NCBI RefSeq assembly: GCF_040371755.1
Contig: NZ_BAABWE010000006.1
Location: forward strand, 62,001-126,000
DNA length: 64,000 bases
Direction of reading: 5' to 3'
Origin: Bermanella sp040371755
GTDB lineage: Bacteria; Pseudomonadota; Gammaproteobacteria; Pseudomonadales; Oceanobacteraceae
Of this stretch, positions 35,557 to 44,867 are shown in pieces. The position numbers and the translations under genes were made by a program. The notes under the pieces were generated by a model. That model was not told the origin of the DNA and made no database searches. It worked only from the letters and a program-made list of their open reading frames with translations. How positions within the stretch are numbered: position 1 is the stretch's first letter; the number at the start of each line of letters is the position of its first letter.

Positions 35557-35586
35557 TAAAAAAAGCCAGCACATGGCTGGCTTTTT
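35557..35586 (-). terminator. rpsT terminator
   Basis: AAAGCCAGC and GCTGGCTTT form a 9-bp stem around ACATG. The minus strand ends in TTTTTTT and the plus strand in TTTTT. It lies 27 bases beyond the rpsT stop. Confidence 0.9.
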
Positions 35587-35612
35587 GGCAGGGGCTGCCC
35601 CCAATTTTGCGA

Positions 35613-35879
35613 TTAACCTTTAAGGGCAACAACCGCAGAGTTTAAACGGCTCTTGATACGAGCTGCTTTATTTTTGTGCATGATACCTTTAGTAACCATT
35701 TTGTCTACATAAGGTGATGCAACGGTTAATGCTGCTTGAGCGTCGTCGTAGCTTTTAGTATCGATGGCTGCGCGTACTTTTTTGATGTAAGTACGAACCA
35801 TTGAACGTAGGCTAGCGTTTTGAGAGCGACGGTTAACCGCCTGACGAGCGCGTTTACGTGATCCAGCTGAATTTGCCAC
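35613..35879 (-). CDS. rpsT: 30S ribosomal protein S20
   Basis: The 88-residue basic protein MANSAGSRKRARQAVNRR, with IHKNKAARIKSRLN-type C terminus, is S20, a primary 16S rRNA-binding protein of the small subunit. The start is GTG with AGGAG 7 bases upstream; non-ATG starts are usual for rpsT and fit autogenous translational control. It is monocistronic, divergent from murJ, and has a near-consensus promoter and a strong terminator. Confidence 0.98.
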   Translation of the reverse strand: MANSAGSRKRARQAVNRRSQNASLRSMVRTYIKKVRAAIDTKSYDDAQAALTVASPYVDKMVTKGIMHKNKAARIKSRLNSAVVALKG

Positions 35880-35929
35880 TATCAGGCTCCTTCGAATAAG
35901 TGTATTAACAATAAATTTAAGGGTGCCGA

Positions 35930-35958
35930 ATTATCCGGAGTAGGAGCCTTTTTGTCAA
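35930..35958 (-). promoter_or_regulatory. rpsT sigma-70 promoter
   Basis: On the minus strand TTGACA (35958-35953) and GATAAT (35935-35930) are exactly 17 bases apart, a near-perfect housekeeping promoter about 50 bases upstream of the rpsT start codon. Confidence 0.85.
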
Positions 35959-36067
35959 ACCCTTTGTCGGTTTAAGCCTAAATCTTATTTAAGGCTCGTG
36001 CCAATGGCGCGCTCAGATTACAATGGCAATTAACTTTTAATGAAAACAACGGCTTAAGTCTGCTTGT

Positions 36068-37642
36068 ATGAGTAATCCCGAACAACCTGTTAATCCTCAG
36101 CCAACCCCAGTAAAGTCGGGCCTGTTACGCTCATCGTCAATTGTAAGTGTCATGACTTTGTTATCTCGTATATTGGGATTGGCCCGAGACATATTGGTGG
36201 CCTCATACTTTGGCGCGCGGGCCGACGCTTTCTTTGTGGCGTTTAAAATACCGAACTTTTTTCGCCGATTATTCGCTGAAGGGGCCTTTAGTGTGGCATT
36301 TGTGCCAATATTGTCGGAATACAAGGTACAAGAGAAAGACGTTAAATCACTGGTGAAGGCGGTTTCCGGCTCATTGTTAGCGATTATTGGCCCATTTACT
36401 ATCTTGGCAGTGGCGGCCGCGCCTATTTTAACTTGGATTTTTGCCCCAGGTTTCTCATCGGACCCAGCTAAATTTGCCTTAACCAGTGATTTGTTGCGTA
36501 TAACGTTTCCATATTTATTGTTAATCAGCCTGACGGCCTTTTATGGCAGTGTGCTGAATACCTATGGTAATTTCGCCGTTCCCGCGGTAACCCCTGTTTT
36601 GCTTAATTTGTGCCTTATTCTGGCGACGTTTTATTTTACACCTTGGTTTGATGAGCCCTTGATGGCGCTAGCATGGGGGGTGTTGCTGGCGGGTGTTACT
36701 CAGTTAGGATTCCAATTGCCGTTTGTGATGAAACTTGGCTTGTTGGCCTTACCCAAGGTGGCTTTGAGTGATTCAGGGGTGAAGCGCATTTTAACCTTAA
36801 TGGTGCCCGCGCTATTTGGTGTGTCGGTCAGCCAAATAAACTTATTATTGGATGTCCTGCTAGCTTCATTCCTACAAAGTGGTTCAGTTAGTTGGTTGTA
36901 TTACTCTGATCGTTTAGCCCAATTACCAATGGGGATTTTTGCCATTGCTATTGCTGTCGTGATTTTACCCAGTCTTTCGCAAAAGCACGCAGCACAAAAC
37001 CAGCAGCAATTTAGTGCTACCCTAGATTGGGGGATTCGCATGGTGCTGTTAATTGGAGTGCCGTCGGCGTTAGCCCTCATTTTGTTGGCAACGCCACTAA
37101 TGGCCACCATTTTTTATCGGGGTGAAATCACGGAGTTTGATGTGCAAAAAATGTCGTTAAGCCTGATGGCTTACGGCGCGGGCCTGTTAGCATTTATGTT
37201 GATTAAAGTACTGGCTCCGGGCTTTTATGCTCGCCAAGATACCAAAACCCCAGTGAAAATCGGCATTCGCGCCATGCTGGCAAACATGGTGTTTAATCTG
37301 CCTTTAGTATTCATGTTGGCCCATACAGGTTTGGCTTTAGCGACCACCTTATCTGCGTATCTAAATGCGCTTTGGTTGTTTTGGGGGTTGAAGAAAGCGG
37401 GTTATTATCAAGCCCAGCAAGGTTGGCCGTTATGGCTTGGTCGCATTGCACTGGCCAATGTTACTTTGGTTATCACCATTATGAGTATCAACCCTGAGGT
37501 GACACAGTGGCTGCAGTTTACCGAGTGGCAGCGCATGAGCTGGATGGCTTTAATTGTGGGTGCGGGTGTGCTGGTTTATGGTTTGACTTTAGTGGTTTTA
37601 GGTGTGCGTTTTAAAGATTTGACTGCCCGTACAGGGGTTTAG
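36068..37642 (+). CDS. murJ: Lipid II flippase MurJ
   Basis: MurJ moves the peptidoglycan precursor lipid II across the inner membrane. The 524-residue protein has about 14 hydrophobic segments and the MviN signature near the N terminus: MTLLSRILGLARDILVASYFG, ADAFFVAFKIPNFFRRLFAEGAF and FVPILSEYK. The arginines of the first helices and central cavity are present. It lies between rpsT (divergent) and ribF, a classic gammaproteobacterial order. The start ATG at 36068 is followed by a short proline-rich cytoplasmic tail. Confidence 0.96.
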   Translation: MSNPEQPVNPQPTPVKSGLLRSSSIVSVMTLLSRILGLARDILVASYFGARADAFFVAFKIPNFFRRLFAEGAFSVAFVPILSEYKVQEKDVKSLVKAVSGSLLAIIGPFTILAVAAAPILTWIFAPGFSSDPAKFALTSDLLRITFPYLLLISLTAFYGSVLNTYGNFAVPAVTPVLLNLCLILATFYFTPWFDEPLMALAWGVLLAGVTQLGFQLPFVMKLGLLALPKVALSDSGVKRILTLMVPALFGVSVSQINLLLDVLLASFLQSGSVSWLYYSDRLAQLPMGIFAIAIAVVILPSLSQKHAAQNQQQFSATLDWGIRMVLLIGVPSALALILLATPLMATIFYRGEITEFDVQKMSLSLMAYGAGLLAFMLIKVLAPGFYARQDTKTPVKIGIRAMLANMVFNLPLVFMLAHTGLALATTLSAYLNALWLFWGLKKAGYYQAQQGWPLWLGRIALANVTLVITIMSINPEVTQWLQFTEWQRMSWMALIVGAGVLVYGLTLVVLGVRFKDLTARTGV

Positions 37643-37708
37643 TCACATAAATTTAGTTTTCAGGTGCTCAGTGTCCGTCAATGGCTATTCACTGGGCCTT
37701 GCCTCCTT

Positions 37709-37714
37709 TATAAT
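37709..37714 (+). promoter_or_regulatory. -10 element of a possible ribF promoter
   Basis: TATAAT is a perfect -10 hexamer 26 bases before the ribF ATG. I see no good -35 at 17 bases, so the site is suggestive only. It would serve the ribF-ileS-lspA-fkpB-ispH unit. Confidence 0.4.
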
Positions 37715-37740
37715 GCGGGCTTTTATTTTGCCGTCATTCT

Positions 37741-38667
37741 ATGCATTTTTTTCGCTCGTTACATAACATTAAGTCCTATCCACAAGGTTGTGTTTTAACT
37801 ATCGGTAACTTCGATGGCGTACACCTTGGGCATCAACGAGTGTTAAATAAACTAAAGCAGACGGCCAATCAGCTAGGTCTACCAGCTGCAGTCATGGTGT
37901 TTGAGCCTCAACCTAAAGAGTGGTTTGACGTTTCGACAGCACCTGCAAGACTGTCTACCTTGGCTGAAAAAGTTGATTTATTACAGGCGCAAAATATAGA
38001 TGCGCTGACGTGCGTGGCCTTTAATCAGCGTTTTAGAGGATTACGGGCGGAGCAATTCGTGCAGCAGGTTTTGGTTGATGGCCTGAACGTTAAAGCCCTT
38101 ATTGTTGGGGATGACTTTCGTTTTGGCTGTGATCGCAGTGGAGACTTTGCCTTTTTAGTGCAAAGTGGCAAGCAATTTGGCTTCAGTGTTGAAGATACTC
38201 GCACAGTGGAACAAGAAGGGGAGCGCATTAGTAGTACCCTTGTGCGTCAAGCTCTACAAAATGCAGACCTCAGCCATGCTCAATCCCTATTGGGGCGTGA
38301 ATACAGCATTACAGGGCGAGTAGCCCATGGACAAAAACTGGCCCGTACCTTTGGTGTACCCACGGCCAATGTATTATTAAAGCGCAATCACACCCCATTG
38401 GTGGGTGTATTTGCGGTGGAGGTGTCCACTAAACAAGGGCATTTTCAAGGGGTAGCAAATATCGGAATGCGCCCAACGGTAGGCACATTGACGCCTATTT
38501 TAGAGCCTCACCTATTTGGGTTTACTGGTGATTTATATGGCCAGCGAATCAAAGTGACGTTCAAACATAAAATAAGAGATGAAAAGCGCTTTAACGGTTT
38601 AGATGAACTCAAAGCGGCAATTCAGCAAGATATACAATTGGCTAAGGCCTATTTTAACGAACAGTAA
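37741..38667 (+). CDS. ribF: Bifunctional riboflavin kinase / FAD synthetase
   Basis: RibF makes FMN and FAD from riboflavin. The 308-residue protein has the nucleotidyltransferase motif IGNFDGVHLGHQRVL (about residues 20-34), VGDDFRFGCDRSGDF and ISSTLVRQAL in the FAD synthetase half, then the riboflavin kinase half with GREYSITGRVAHG, FGVPTANVLL and GVANIGMRPTVG. Length is typical. It opens the conserved ribF-ileS-lspA-fkpB-ispH cluster; ileS begins 8 bases later. Confidence 0.96.
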   Translation: MHFFRSLHNIKSYPQGCVLTIGNFDGVHLGHQRVLNKLKQTANQLGLPAAVMVFEPQPKEWFDVSTAPARLSTLAEKVDLLQAQNIDALTCVAFNQRFRGLRAEQFVQQVLVDGLNVKALIVGDDFRFGCDRSGDFAFLVQSGKQFGFSVEDTRTVEQEGERISSTLVRQALQNADLSHAQSLLGREYSITGRVAHGQKLARTFGVPTANVLLKRNHTPLVGVFAVEVSTKQGHFQGVANIGMRPTVGTLTPILEPHLFGFTGDLYGQRIKVTFKHKIRDEKRFNGLDELKAAIQQDIQLAKAYFNEQ

Positions 38668-38675
38668 GAGCCAAA

Positions 38676-41582
38676 ATGACCGACTATAAATCAACACTTA
38701 ATCTTCCAGAAACCGATTTCCCGATGCGCGGAAATCTGGCAAAGCGTGAGCCTGCCACATTGAAAAAATGGCAAGACATGGATTTATACGGAGCCATTCG
38801 TAACGCTCGTTCTGGACGTGAAAAATTCATTTTGCATGATGGCCCTCCGTACGCTAATGGTGATATTCACATTGGTCACTCAGTGAATAAAATACTAAAA
38901 GACATCATCATCAAAGCACAAACCATTAATGGTAAGGACGCCCCATATATTCCAGGCTGGGATTGCCATGGTTTGCCAATTGAATTAAACGTTGAAAAAC
39001 AAATTGGCAAAGCTGGTGTGGCCGTAGATGCAAAAACGTTTCGCCAGAAATGCCGCGAATACGCACAAACCCAAGTTGATGGTCAGCGTAATGACTTTAA
39101 GCGTTTGATGGTACTGGGTGACTGGGATCGCCCTTACTTAACCATGGACTTTAAATTTGAAGCCAACATCATTCGCACCCTTGGCCGTATCATTAATAAC
39201 GGTCATCTACATAAAGGCGAAAAGCCAGTTAATTGGTGTATGGATTGTGGCTCAGCACTTGCCGAAGCAGAAGTGGAATACCAAGATAAAAAATCGGTTT
39301 CTATTGATGTGAAATTTGCCTTTCAAAATACAGCGGATCTATTAAACAAGTTCAAACTTGAAAAAGACGCAGCCGATTACTCAGGTAAAACAGCCAGTAT
39401 TGTTATTTGGACAACTACCCCTTGGACGTTACCAGCAAACGAGGCCGTATCGGTTCATCCTGAAATTGAATACGCATTAGTACATTTAAAAGAAGCAGAT
39501 GAATTAATTATTTTAGCGGCTGATTTAGTTAGTGATGCTACTGCCCGCTATGGCATAGAAGAAGATGGTTTTGACACTATCGGCTTTGCAAAAGGTGCTG
39601 ATTTCGGCTGGGTACTTGAAGAGAGTGACAGTGCACCTTTTAGTGTGAAACATCCGTTCATGCCAAGTGATGACGGTGCCGCGGAAAAATTTGTACCTAT
39701 TATCACAGGTTTACACGTAACAGCCGATTCTGGTACTGGCTCTGTTCACACGGCCCCGTTTCACGGTGCAGACGATTATGTTGTATCGAATAAATACGGT
39801 ATTACCTCTAAAGCCATGCTGGTCAATGCCGAAGGTCTGTTTATCGAAAACGAAGCGCTAAGTGCATTAGAACTTTCTGGCTTGAGCGTAGCGGATAAAG
39901 GTAATTTTAAAGTACTGGGCATTTTAAATGAGAAGGGCGCGTTACTTAAAAAGCAAAACCTAACTCATAGTTACCCTCACTGCTGGAGACACAAGTCGCC
40001 AATTATTTTCCGTGCTACGCCGCAGTGGTTTATCTCCATGAAGCAAGGTGGTTTGTTAGAACAAGCCATGCACGAAGTAGAAAATTCAGTGGATTGGCGT
40101 CCAAGCTGGGGTAAAGCCCGTATCGAAGCCATGATGGGTTCACGTCCTGATTGGTGTATTTCTCGTCAACGTACTTGGGGTGTACCCATTACTTTATTTG
40201 TCAATAAAGTAACAGGTGAACTGCACCCTAATACACAAGAACTAATGGAAGTGGTGGCTAAAAAAGTTGAAGCCGAAGGCATTGATGCATGGTTTGAATT
40301 AGAGCCAAGTGAGCTTATTGGAAAAGACGCTGACGACTACCAAAAAATTACTGACACTTTAGATGTGTGGTTTGACTCAGGGGTAACCCATGCAGCCGTA
40401 CTAGAAGAGCGCGAAGAACTACAGGTGCCCGCTGACTTATACTTAGAAGGCTCAGACCAACACCGAGGCTGGTTTCAATCGTCCATGCTAACCAGTGTAG
40501 GTGCCCGAGGTAAGGCACCTTATAAAACAGTGTTGACTCACGGTTTTACTGTAGATGGCGATGGCAAAAAAATGTCTAAGTCTCTAGGTAATGTTATGTC
40601 ACCTCAAGACGTGGTGAACAAGCTGGGTGCTGATATTTTACGTTTATGGGTTGCTTCTACCGATTACTCTAGCGAAATGACTGTGAGTGATCAGATTCTG
40701 AATCGCACCGCGGATTCTTATCGTCGTATTCGTAATACGGTTCGATTCCTACTGGCTAACATTAATGGTTTTGAACCAAGCCAACACATGATGGCCGCTA
40801 ATGAACTATTGCCATTAGACGCTTGGATTGTGGATCAAGCCAATAAATTGCAAGGCGAAATTCAAAATCATTACAACGAATATCAGTTGATGAACATTTA
40901 TCAAAAACTGCATCATTTCTGTGTAAATGAATTGGGCGGTTTTTACTTAGATGTGATTAAAGATCGTCAATACACTACTAAAGCGGATTCGGCTGCACGT
41001 CGTTCAGCTCAAACTGCTTTGTATCATGTGGCCGAGGCCATGGTGCGCTGGATGGCTCCAATTTTGAGCTTCACGGCAGAAGAAGCATGGGAGCAGTTAC
41101 CCGCTCCAGTTAATGGCCAGCGTGAAGAAAGTGTGCTGTTAAGCCAGTGGTATGATGGTTTGTTTGCAGGGCAGGATGAAAAATACAATGATGCTTTCTG
41201 GCGTCGTATCATGACCGTGAAAACCGAAGTAAACAAATTATTAGAAAAAGCCCGTAACGAGAAAACCGTCGGTGCCAGCTTAGGCGCAGAAGTGACCCTA
41301 TATGTAGATGGTCAGTTAGCGCAAGACTTGGCTAGTTTAGGTGATGAGCTACGCTTTGTGACCATCACTTCAACTGCAGACGTAAAAGCGTTCGATGCAC
41401 ATGCAGGCGAAGCCACCGAAATTGAAGGCTTACGAGTATCGGTTACTGCCAGTGAACATGAAAAATGTGATCGTTGCTGGCACCACCGTGAAGATGTCGG
41501 TACGAATAAGGATCACGAACACTTATGCGGGCGTTGTGTTGAAAACGTAGCGGGTGACGGTGAGCAAAGGACCTACGCTTAA
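38676..41582 (+). CDS. ileS: Isoleucyl-tRNA synthetase
   Basis: IleS charges tRNA-Ile. The 968-residue class I enzyme has the HIGH motif in PPYANGDIHIGHSVNK, KMSKS in DGKKMSKSLGN, WCISRQRTWGVP, and the editing-domain TTTPWTLPANEAV with TGSVHTAPFHGADDY. A C-terminal zinc finger (CDRCWHHRED ... CGRC) is characteristic of the bacterial form. It is about 30 residues longer than the E. coli enzyme, without an obvious extra domain. The stop overlaps the ATG of lspA (TAATG). Confidence 0.97.
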   Translation: MTDYKSTLNLPETDFPMRGNLAKREPATLKKWQDMDLYGAIRNARSGREKFILHDGPPYANGDIHIGHSVNKILKDIIIKAQTINGKDAPYIPGWDCHGLPIELNVEKQIGKAGVAVDAKTFRQKCREYAQTQVDGQRNDFKRLMVLGDWDRPYLTMDFKFEANIIRTLGRIINNGHLHKGEKPVNWCMDCGSALAEAEVEYQDKKSVSIDVKFAFQNTADLLNKFKLEKDAADYSGKTASIVIWTTTPWTLPANEAVSVHPEIEYALVHLKEADELIILAADLVSDATARYGIEEDGFDTIGFAKGADFGWVLEESDSAPFSVKHPFMPSDDGAAEKFVPIITGLHVTADSGTGSVHTAPFHGADDYVVSNKYGITSKAMLVNAEGLFIENEALSALELSGLSVADKGNFKVLGILNEKGALLKKQNLTHSYPHCWRHKSPIIFRATPQWFISMKQGGLLEQAMHEVENSVDWRPSWGKARIEAMMGSRPDWCISRQRTWGVPITLFVNKVTGELHPNTQELMEVVAKKVEAEGIDAWFELEPSELIGKDADDYQKITDTLDVWFDSGVTHAAVLEEREELQVPADLYLEGSDQHRGWFQSSMLTSVGARGKAPYKTVLTHGFTVDGDGKKMSKSLGNVMSPQDVVNKLGADILRLWVASTDYSSEMTVSDQILNRTADSYRRIRNTVRFLLANINGFEPSQHMMAANELLPLDAWIVDQANKLQGEIQNHYNEYQLMNIYQKLHHFCVNELGGFYLDVIKDRQYTTKADSAARRSAQTALYHVAEAMVRWMAPILSFTAEEAWEQLPAPVNGQREESVLLSQWYDGLFAGQDEKYNDAFWRRIMTVKTEVNKLLEKARNEKTVGASLGAEVTLYVDGQLAQDLASLGDELRFVTITSTADVKAFDAHAGEATEIEGLRVSVTASEHEKCDRCWHHREDVGTNKDHEHLCGRCVENVAGDGEQRTYA

Positions 41583-42109
41583 TGCTAAATCAGTGGATGA
41601 AAGAGCAATTTACAGGCTTGCAAGTGTCTCGTTTGAAATGGTTATGGTTAGCATTGTTAACCATCATTTTAGATTTAGTCACTAAGCAAATGGCTGAGAA
41701 TTTTTTGCAATACGCACAGCCCGTTTATGTGTTGCCAATGTTCGATTTAACTTTGCTCTATAACAAAGGAGCCGCGTTTAGTTTCTTAGCTAATGAAAGC
41801 GGTTGGCAGCGTTGGTTTTTTACCGTTATTGCCATATCTTTTAGCGGCGTCTTGTGCGTTTGGTTGATGAAATTAAAAGAAACTGAAAAGTGGTTAGCAG
41901 TAGCGTTAGCCCTCATCATTGGTGGTGCGCTTGGAAATTTATATGATCGCTTAGCCTATGGCCATGTGGTGGATTTTATTCATCTACATTGGGGGAATAA
42001 ATATTTCCCTGCATTTAATATTGCCGATAGTGCCATTTCAGTTGGTGCGGCCATATATTTGATTGATGGTTTCTTTTTCCAAAATAAGTCATCGAACTCA
42101 TCAAATTAA
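41582..42109 (+). CDS. lspA: Lipoprotein signal peptidase (signal peptidase II)
   Basis: LspA cleaves signal peptides of lipidated prolipoproteins in the inner membrane. The 175-residue protein has four membrane segments and both catalytic aspartate motifs: LGNLYDRLAYGHVVDFI and FPAFNIADSAISVG. NKGAAFSFL is also conserved. It overlaps ileS by 1 base and would process lipoproteins such as the one encoded at 55169. Confidence 0.96.
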   Translation: MLNQWMKEQFTGLQVSRLKWLWLALLTIILDLVTKQMAENFLQYAQPVYVLPMFDLTLLYNKGAAFSFLANESGWQRWFFTVIAISFSGVLCVWLMKLKETEKWLAVALALIIGGALGNLYDRLAYGHVVDFIHLHWGNKYFPAFNIADSAISVGAAIYLIDGFFFQNKSSNSSN

Positions 42110-42120
42110 GAGGTGAAGTA

Positions 42121-42558
42121 TTGGTTATGCAGATTGCACAAGGCAAACAAGTAGAACTCCATTTCGCATTGAAATTAGCGGATGGCCAAGTGGTCGATAG
42201 TACTTTTGATCGCGCACCTGCAACTTTAAAAGTAGGTGATGGTAATTTACCAGAAGGGTTTGAAGAGCTGATTATTGGTTTACAAGCAGGTGATAAAAAG
42301 AGCTTCGTTGTACCACCTGAAAAAGCGTTCTCACAGCCTAATCCAAATAACATTCAACACATGAAACGCAGTGACTTTGCGGCGGATATGGAATTAGAAG
42401 TAGGTATGGTTGTGTCGTTTGCTGATGCGAACCAAGCTGAACTGCCTGGTGTGATTCAGCAGGTGGAAGATAATCTTGTGATTGTAGATTTTAATCATCC
42501 GCTGGCGGGTAAGCAGCTTACCTTTGATGTTGAAATTTTAAACGTGAGTGATGCTTAA
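42121..42558 (+). CDS. fkpB: FKBP-type peptidyl-prolyl isomerase
   Basis: The 145-residue SlyD/FkpB-type protein has VELHFALKLADGQVVDST, LPEGFEELIIGLQAGDKKSF, PPEKAFSQPNPN and VDFNHPLAGKQLTFDVEIL. This insert-in-flap architecture combines prolyl isomerase and chaperone activity in the cytoplasm. TTG at 42121 has AGGTG about 4 bases upstream and is a better start than ATG at 42127, but only two residues are at stake. It sits between lspA and ispH, the usual place of fkpB. Confidence 0.92.
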   Translation: MVMQIAQGKQVELHFALKLADGQVVDSTFDRAPATLKVGDGNLPEGFEELIIGLQAGDKKSFVVPPEKAFSQPNPNNIQHMKRSDFAADMELEVGMVVSFADANQAELPGVIQQVEDNLVIVDFNHPLAGKQLTFDVEILNVSDA

Positions 42559-42562
42559 AGTC

Positions 42563-43507
42563 ATGGATATTACCTTAGCAAACCCTAGAGGTTTTTGCGC
42601 TGGTGTTGATCGCGCTATTGATATTGTTAATCGCGCGTTGGAATTATTTGAGCCGCCCATTTATGTGCGTCATGAAGTGGTACACAATAAATTTGTGGTA
42701 GATGACCTTCGCAATCGCGGAGCGATTTTTGTTGATGAGCTGCATGAAGTGCCAGATGATTGCATCGTAATTTTCAGTGCTCACGGTGTATCCAAAGCGG
42801 TTCAGCAAGAAGCCAAGGACCGAAGTCTAAAAGTATTTGACGCCACATGCCCGTTGGTAACTAAGGTGCATATGGAAGTGACGCGCTACGCTAAAAAAGG
42901 CAGTGAGGTGATTTTAATTGGTCATAAGGGACATCCAGAAGTGGAAGGTACCATGGGACAATATGATCACTCGGCAGGTGGAGAAATCTATTTAGTCGAA
43001 GACGAAGAAGATGTGCAAGCACTCGAACCAGTTAACCCCAATGCACTGTCTTATGTGAGTCAAACAACATTATCTATGGATGATACGGCTAAAGTCATAA
43101 AGGCGTTACGAGCTAAATTTCCAAAAATTCATGGGCCAAAAACCGATGATATTTGTTATGCCACGCAAAACCGCCAAGATGCTGTAAAGGATTTAGCCAC
43201 TCAATCGGATTTAATTCTGGTTGTAGGTAGCCCAAATAGTTCAAACTCTAATCGGTTACGTGAATTGGGTGAACGCATGGGAGCAAAAGCGTTTCTCATT
43301 GATAATGCCGATGAAATACAAGCCGATTGGTTTGGTAGTGAAACGAAAGTTGGAATTACAGCCGGTGCTTCCGCTCCGGAAGTATTAGTCAAACAAGTTG
43401 TGACACGGGTACAAGAGTTAGGCGGAAGCGTGCCTTTGGAATTAAAAGGTCGTGAAGAAAACATCACCTTTAGTTTACCAAAAGAGCTTCGTTTAAAAGA
43501 AGTTTAA
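42563..43507 (+). CDS. ispH: 4-hydroxy-3-methylbut-2-enyl diphosphate reductase
   Basis: IspH is the last enzyme of the MEP isoprenoid pathway, a [4Fe-4S] protein making IPP and DMAPP. The protein starts MDITLANPRGFCAGVDRAI, aligned with the family, so ATG 42563 is preferred over GTG 42548 or ATG 42551. The three cluster cysteines are in FCAGV, DATCPLV and DDICYATQ. VRHEVVHNKFVV and HPEVEGTMGQ are conserved. Length is about 314 residues. It closes the ribF cluster and is followed by a strong terminator. Confidence 0.96.
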   Translation: MDITLANPRGFCAGVDRAIDIVNRALELFEPPIYVRHEVVHNKFVVDDLRNRGAIFVDELHEVPDDCIVIFSAHGVSKAVQQEAKDRSLKVFDATCPLVTKVHMEVTRYAKKGSEVILIGHKGHPEVEGTMGQYDHSAGGEIYLVEDEEDVQALEPVNPNALSYVSQTTLSMDDTAKVIKALRAKFPKIHGPKTDDICYATQNRQDAVKDLATQSDLILVVGSPNSSNSNRLRELGERMGAKAFLIDNADEIQADWFGSETKVGITAGASAPEVLVKQVVTRVQELGGSVPLELKGREENITFSLPKELRLKEV

Positions 43508-43518
43508 TGGTCAGTTAA

Positions 43519-43552
43519 CTAAAAAAACGGAGCTAAAGGCTCCGTTTTTTTG
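43519..43552. terminator. Bidirectional terminator between ispH and yaeQ
   Basis: AAAAAAACGGAGC and GCTCCGTTTTTTTG pair around TAAAG. A and T runs on both sides allow termination of ispH on the plus strand and yaeQ on the minus strand. Confidence 0.92.
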
Positions 43553-43553
43553 T

Positions 43554-44096
43554 TTAAACAGGATAACGCAAAGTAGGCGTGAAGCTTACTTGTCCTTGAT
43601 CACTACTAATGAATACTTCGCCGTCTTGAATGCTTACCTGAATATCCATATTTTTTGTCACCAGTTTAGCAAGCTCTTCGCAGGTCTCACTGTTGATGTG
43701 ATAGACGTTTAAGTCTTTTTGTCGCGCAAATGATTTTTGCATTTGTGCATACCAAGGTTCGGCTTGTTTATCGTGATAAGTGTAAATAATTACTTTTTGG
43801 GCTTTACCGCAGGCTTGGCGTAGGCGTTTTTCTTCGATTTGCCCTAATTCAATCCACAGCTCAATTTCATCGCTTAATGTCTTTTGCCATAGTTCAGGCT
43901 CATCTTGTGAGCTCAGACCTTTAGTAAAGCTTAGCTCTTCTGTAGCGTTTAATATAAAGGCCATGAGCCGCACCATCATGCGTAAGTCGTTCTCACTAGG
44001 ATGTTGCGCTATGGTAAGAGCGTGGCTTTGGTAGTAGTGGCGATCCATATCACTGATATGAACCTGAACTTTAAAAATGTCTGCGTTTAATGCCAT
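43554..44096 (-). CDS. yaeQ: YaeQ family protein
   Basis: The 180-residue protein starts MALNADIFKVQVHISDMDR, aligned with YaeQ; nine residues further upstream in frame are not conserved. HPSENDLRMMVRLMAFI, LSFTKGLSSQDEPELW, LWIELGQIEEKRLRQACG and IQDGEVFISS match the family. YaeQ has a restriction-nuclease-like fold and is linked by weak evidence to transcription elongation (RfaH suppression); its true function is unsettled. It is convergent with ispH and divergent from ppiC. Confidence 0.9.
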   Translation of the reverse strand: MALNADIFKVQVHISDMDRHYYQSHALTIAQHPSENDLRMMVRLMAFILNATEELSFTKGLSSQDEPELWQKTLSDEIELWIELGQIEEKRLRQACGKAQKVIIYTYHDKQAEPWYAQMQKSFARQKDLNVYHINSETCEELAKLVTKNMDIQVSIQDGEVFISSDQGQVSFTPTLRYPV

Positions 44097-44193
44097 TTGA
44101 TACTCGTTTATTAATAGATGCAAATCGGCATCATCAAGCGAGTCATTATACGTTAAAATAGTCCGTTTAGTGCATTAACCCTTTGGAGTACTT

Positions 44194-44472
44194 ATGCCAG
44201 TTGCAAGTGCCTGTCATATATTAGTAAAAGAAAAAGCTTTAGCTGAAAAACTTAAAGAGCGACTAGCTAAAGGTGAAGACTTCGCAGCATTAGCGAAAAA
44301 ATACAGTACTTGTCCCAGCAAGAAGAATGGGGGAAGCCTAGGCGAGTTTCACAAAGGTGATATGGTAAAAGCGTTTGATGACGTAGTGTTTAAGCGCCCA
44401 ATATTAAAAATCCATGGCCCAATTAAAACCCAATTTGGCTATCATTTGATTAAAACCTTATATCGCAGTTAA
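44194..44472 (+). CDS. ppiC: Parvulin-type peptidyl-prolyl cis-trans isomerase C
   Basis: The 92-residue protein is a single parvulin domain without signal peptide: ACHILVKEKALAEKL, GEDFAALAKKYSTCPS, GGSLGEFHKGDMVKAFDDVVF and GPIKTQFGYHLIK. It is the usual size of cytoplasmic PpiC. The next gene starts 2 bases after its stop, so they are cotranscribed. Confidence 0.95.
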   Translation: MPVASACHILVKEKALAEKLKERLAKGEDFAALAKKYSTCPSKKNGGSLGEFHKGDMVKAFDDVVFKRPILKIHGPIKTQFGYHLIKTLYRS

Positions 44473-44474
44473 TT

Positions 44475-44867
44475 ATGACAAGTGTCGTTGTGTGGTTGAA
44501 TGAAAATCGACCAATCTTACATATGATGTTGCATGGATTAGTCCCGCTTATTGTGGCTTGGTTTTGTGCGAAGCGAGGGAATATCAAATTTGTATTTCTG
44601 ATCATGCTGGCCACTATGGTGGTGGATGTTGATCATTTATTGGCAACCCCTATTTATAAAGCTGATCGGTGCAGTATTCTGTTTCATCCTCTTCATCAGG
44701 TGTGGGCCTTTGCGATATATGCTGTGATGGTCACTTGGCCAGTGTTGCTGCATGGTATGAACAAACCTATCAGAACTTGGCAGCGAGTAATGGGATGGGT
44801 GGGGTTAGGTTTGATTATACATATGCTGCTAGATGGGCTGGATTGTATTTGGATGCAGCTTAGCTAA
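44475..44867 (+). CDS. DUF6122-like small membrane protein
   Basis: The 130-residue protein has about four hydrophobic segments and conserved-looking histidines: ILHMMLHGLVPLIVAWF, VVDVDHLLATP, FHPLHQVWAF and IHMLLDGLDCIW. This histidine/aspartate layout within membrane helices recalls DUF6122 and, distantly, membrane metal-dependent hydrolases. No function is established. It follows ppiC by 2 bases and overlaps the convergent gene's end by 4 bases. Confidence 0.65.
   Translation: MTSVVVWLNENRPILHMMLHGLVPLIVAWFCAKRGNIKFVFLIMLATMVVDVDHLLATPIYKADRCSILFHPLHQVWAFAIYAVMVTWPVLLHGMNKPIRTWQRVMGWVGLGLIIHMLLDGLDCIWMQLS

Noticed and set aside
43201..43467. Opposite-strand reading frames inside conserved genes (for example in ispH, ribF, lysS, ileS)
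   Set aside because: They are shadows of well-conserved plus-strand genes, lack ribosome-binding sites and show no recognisable motif.
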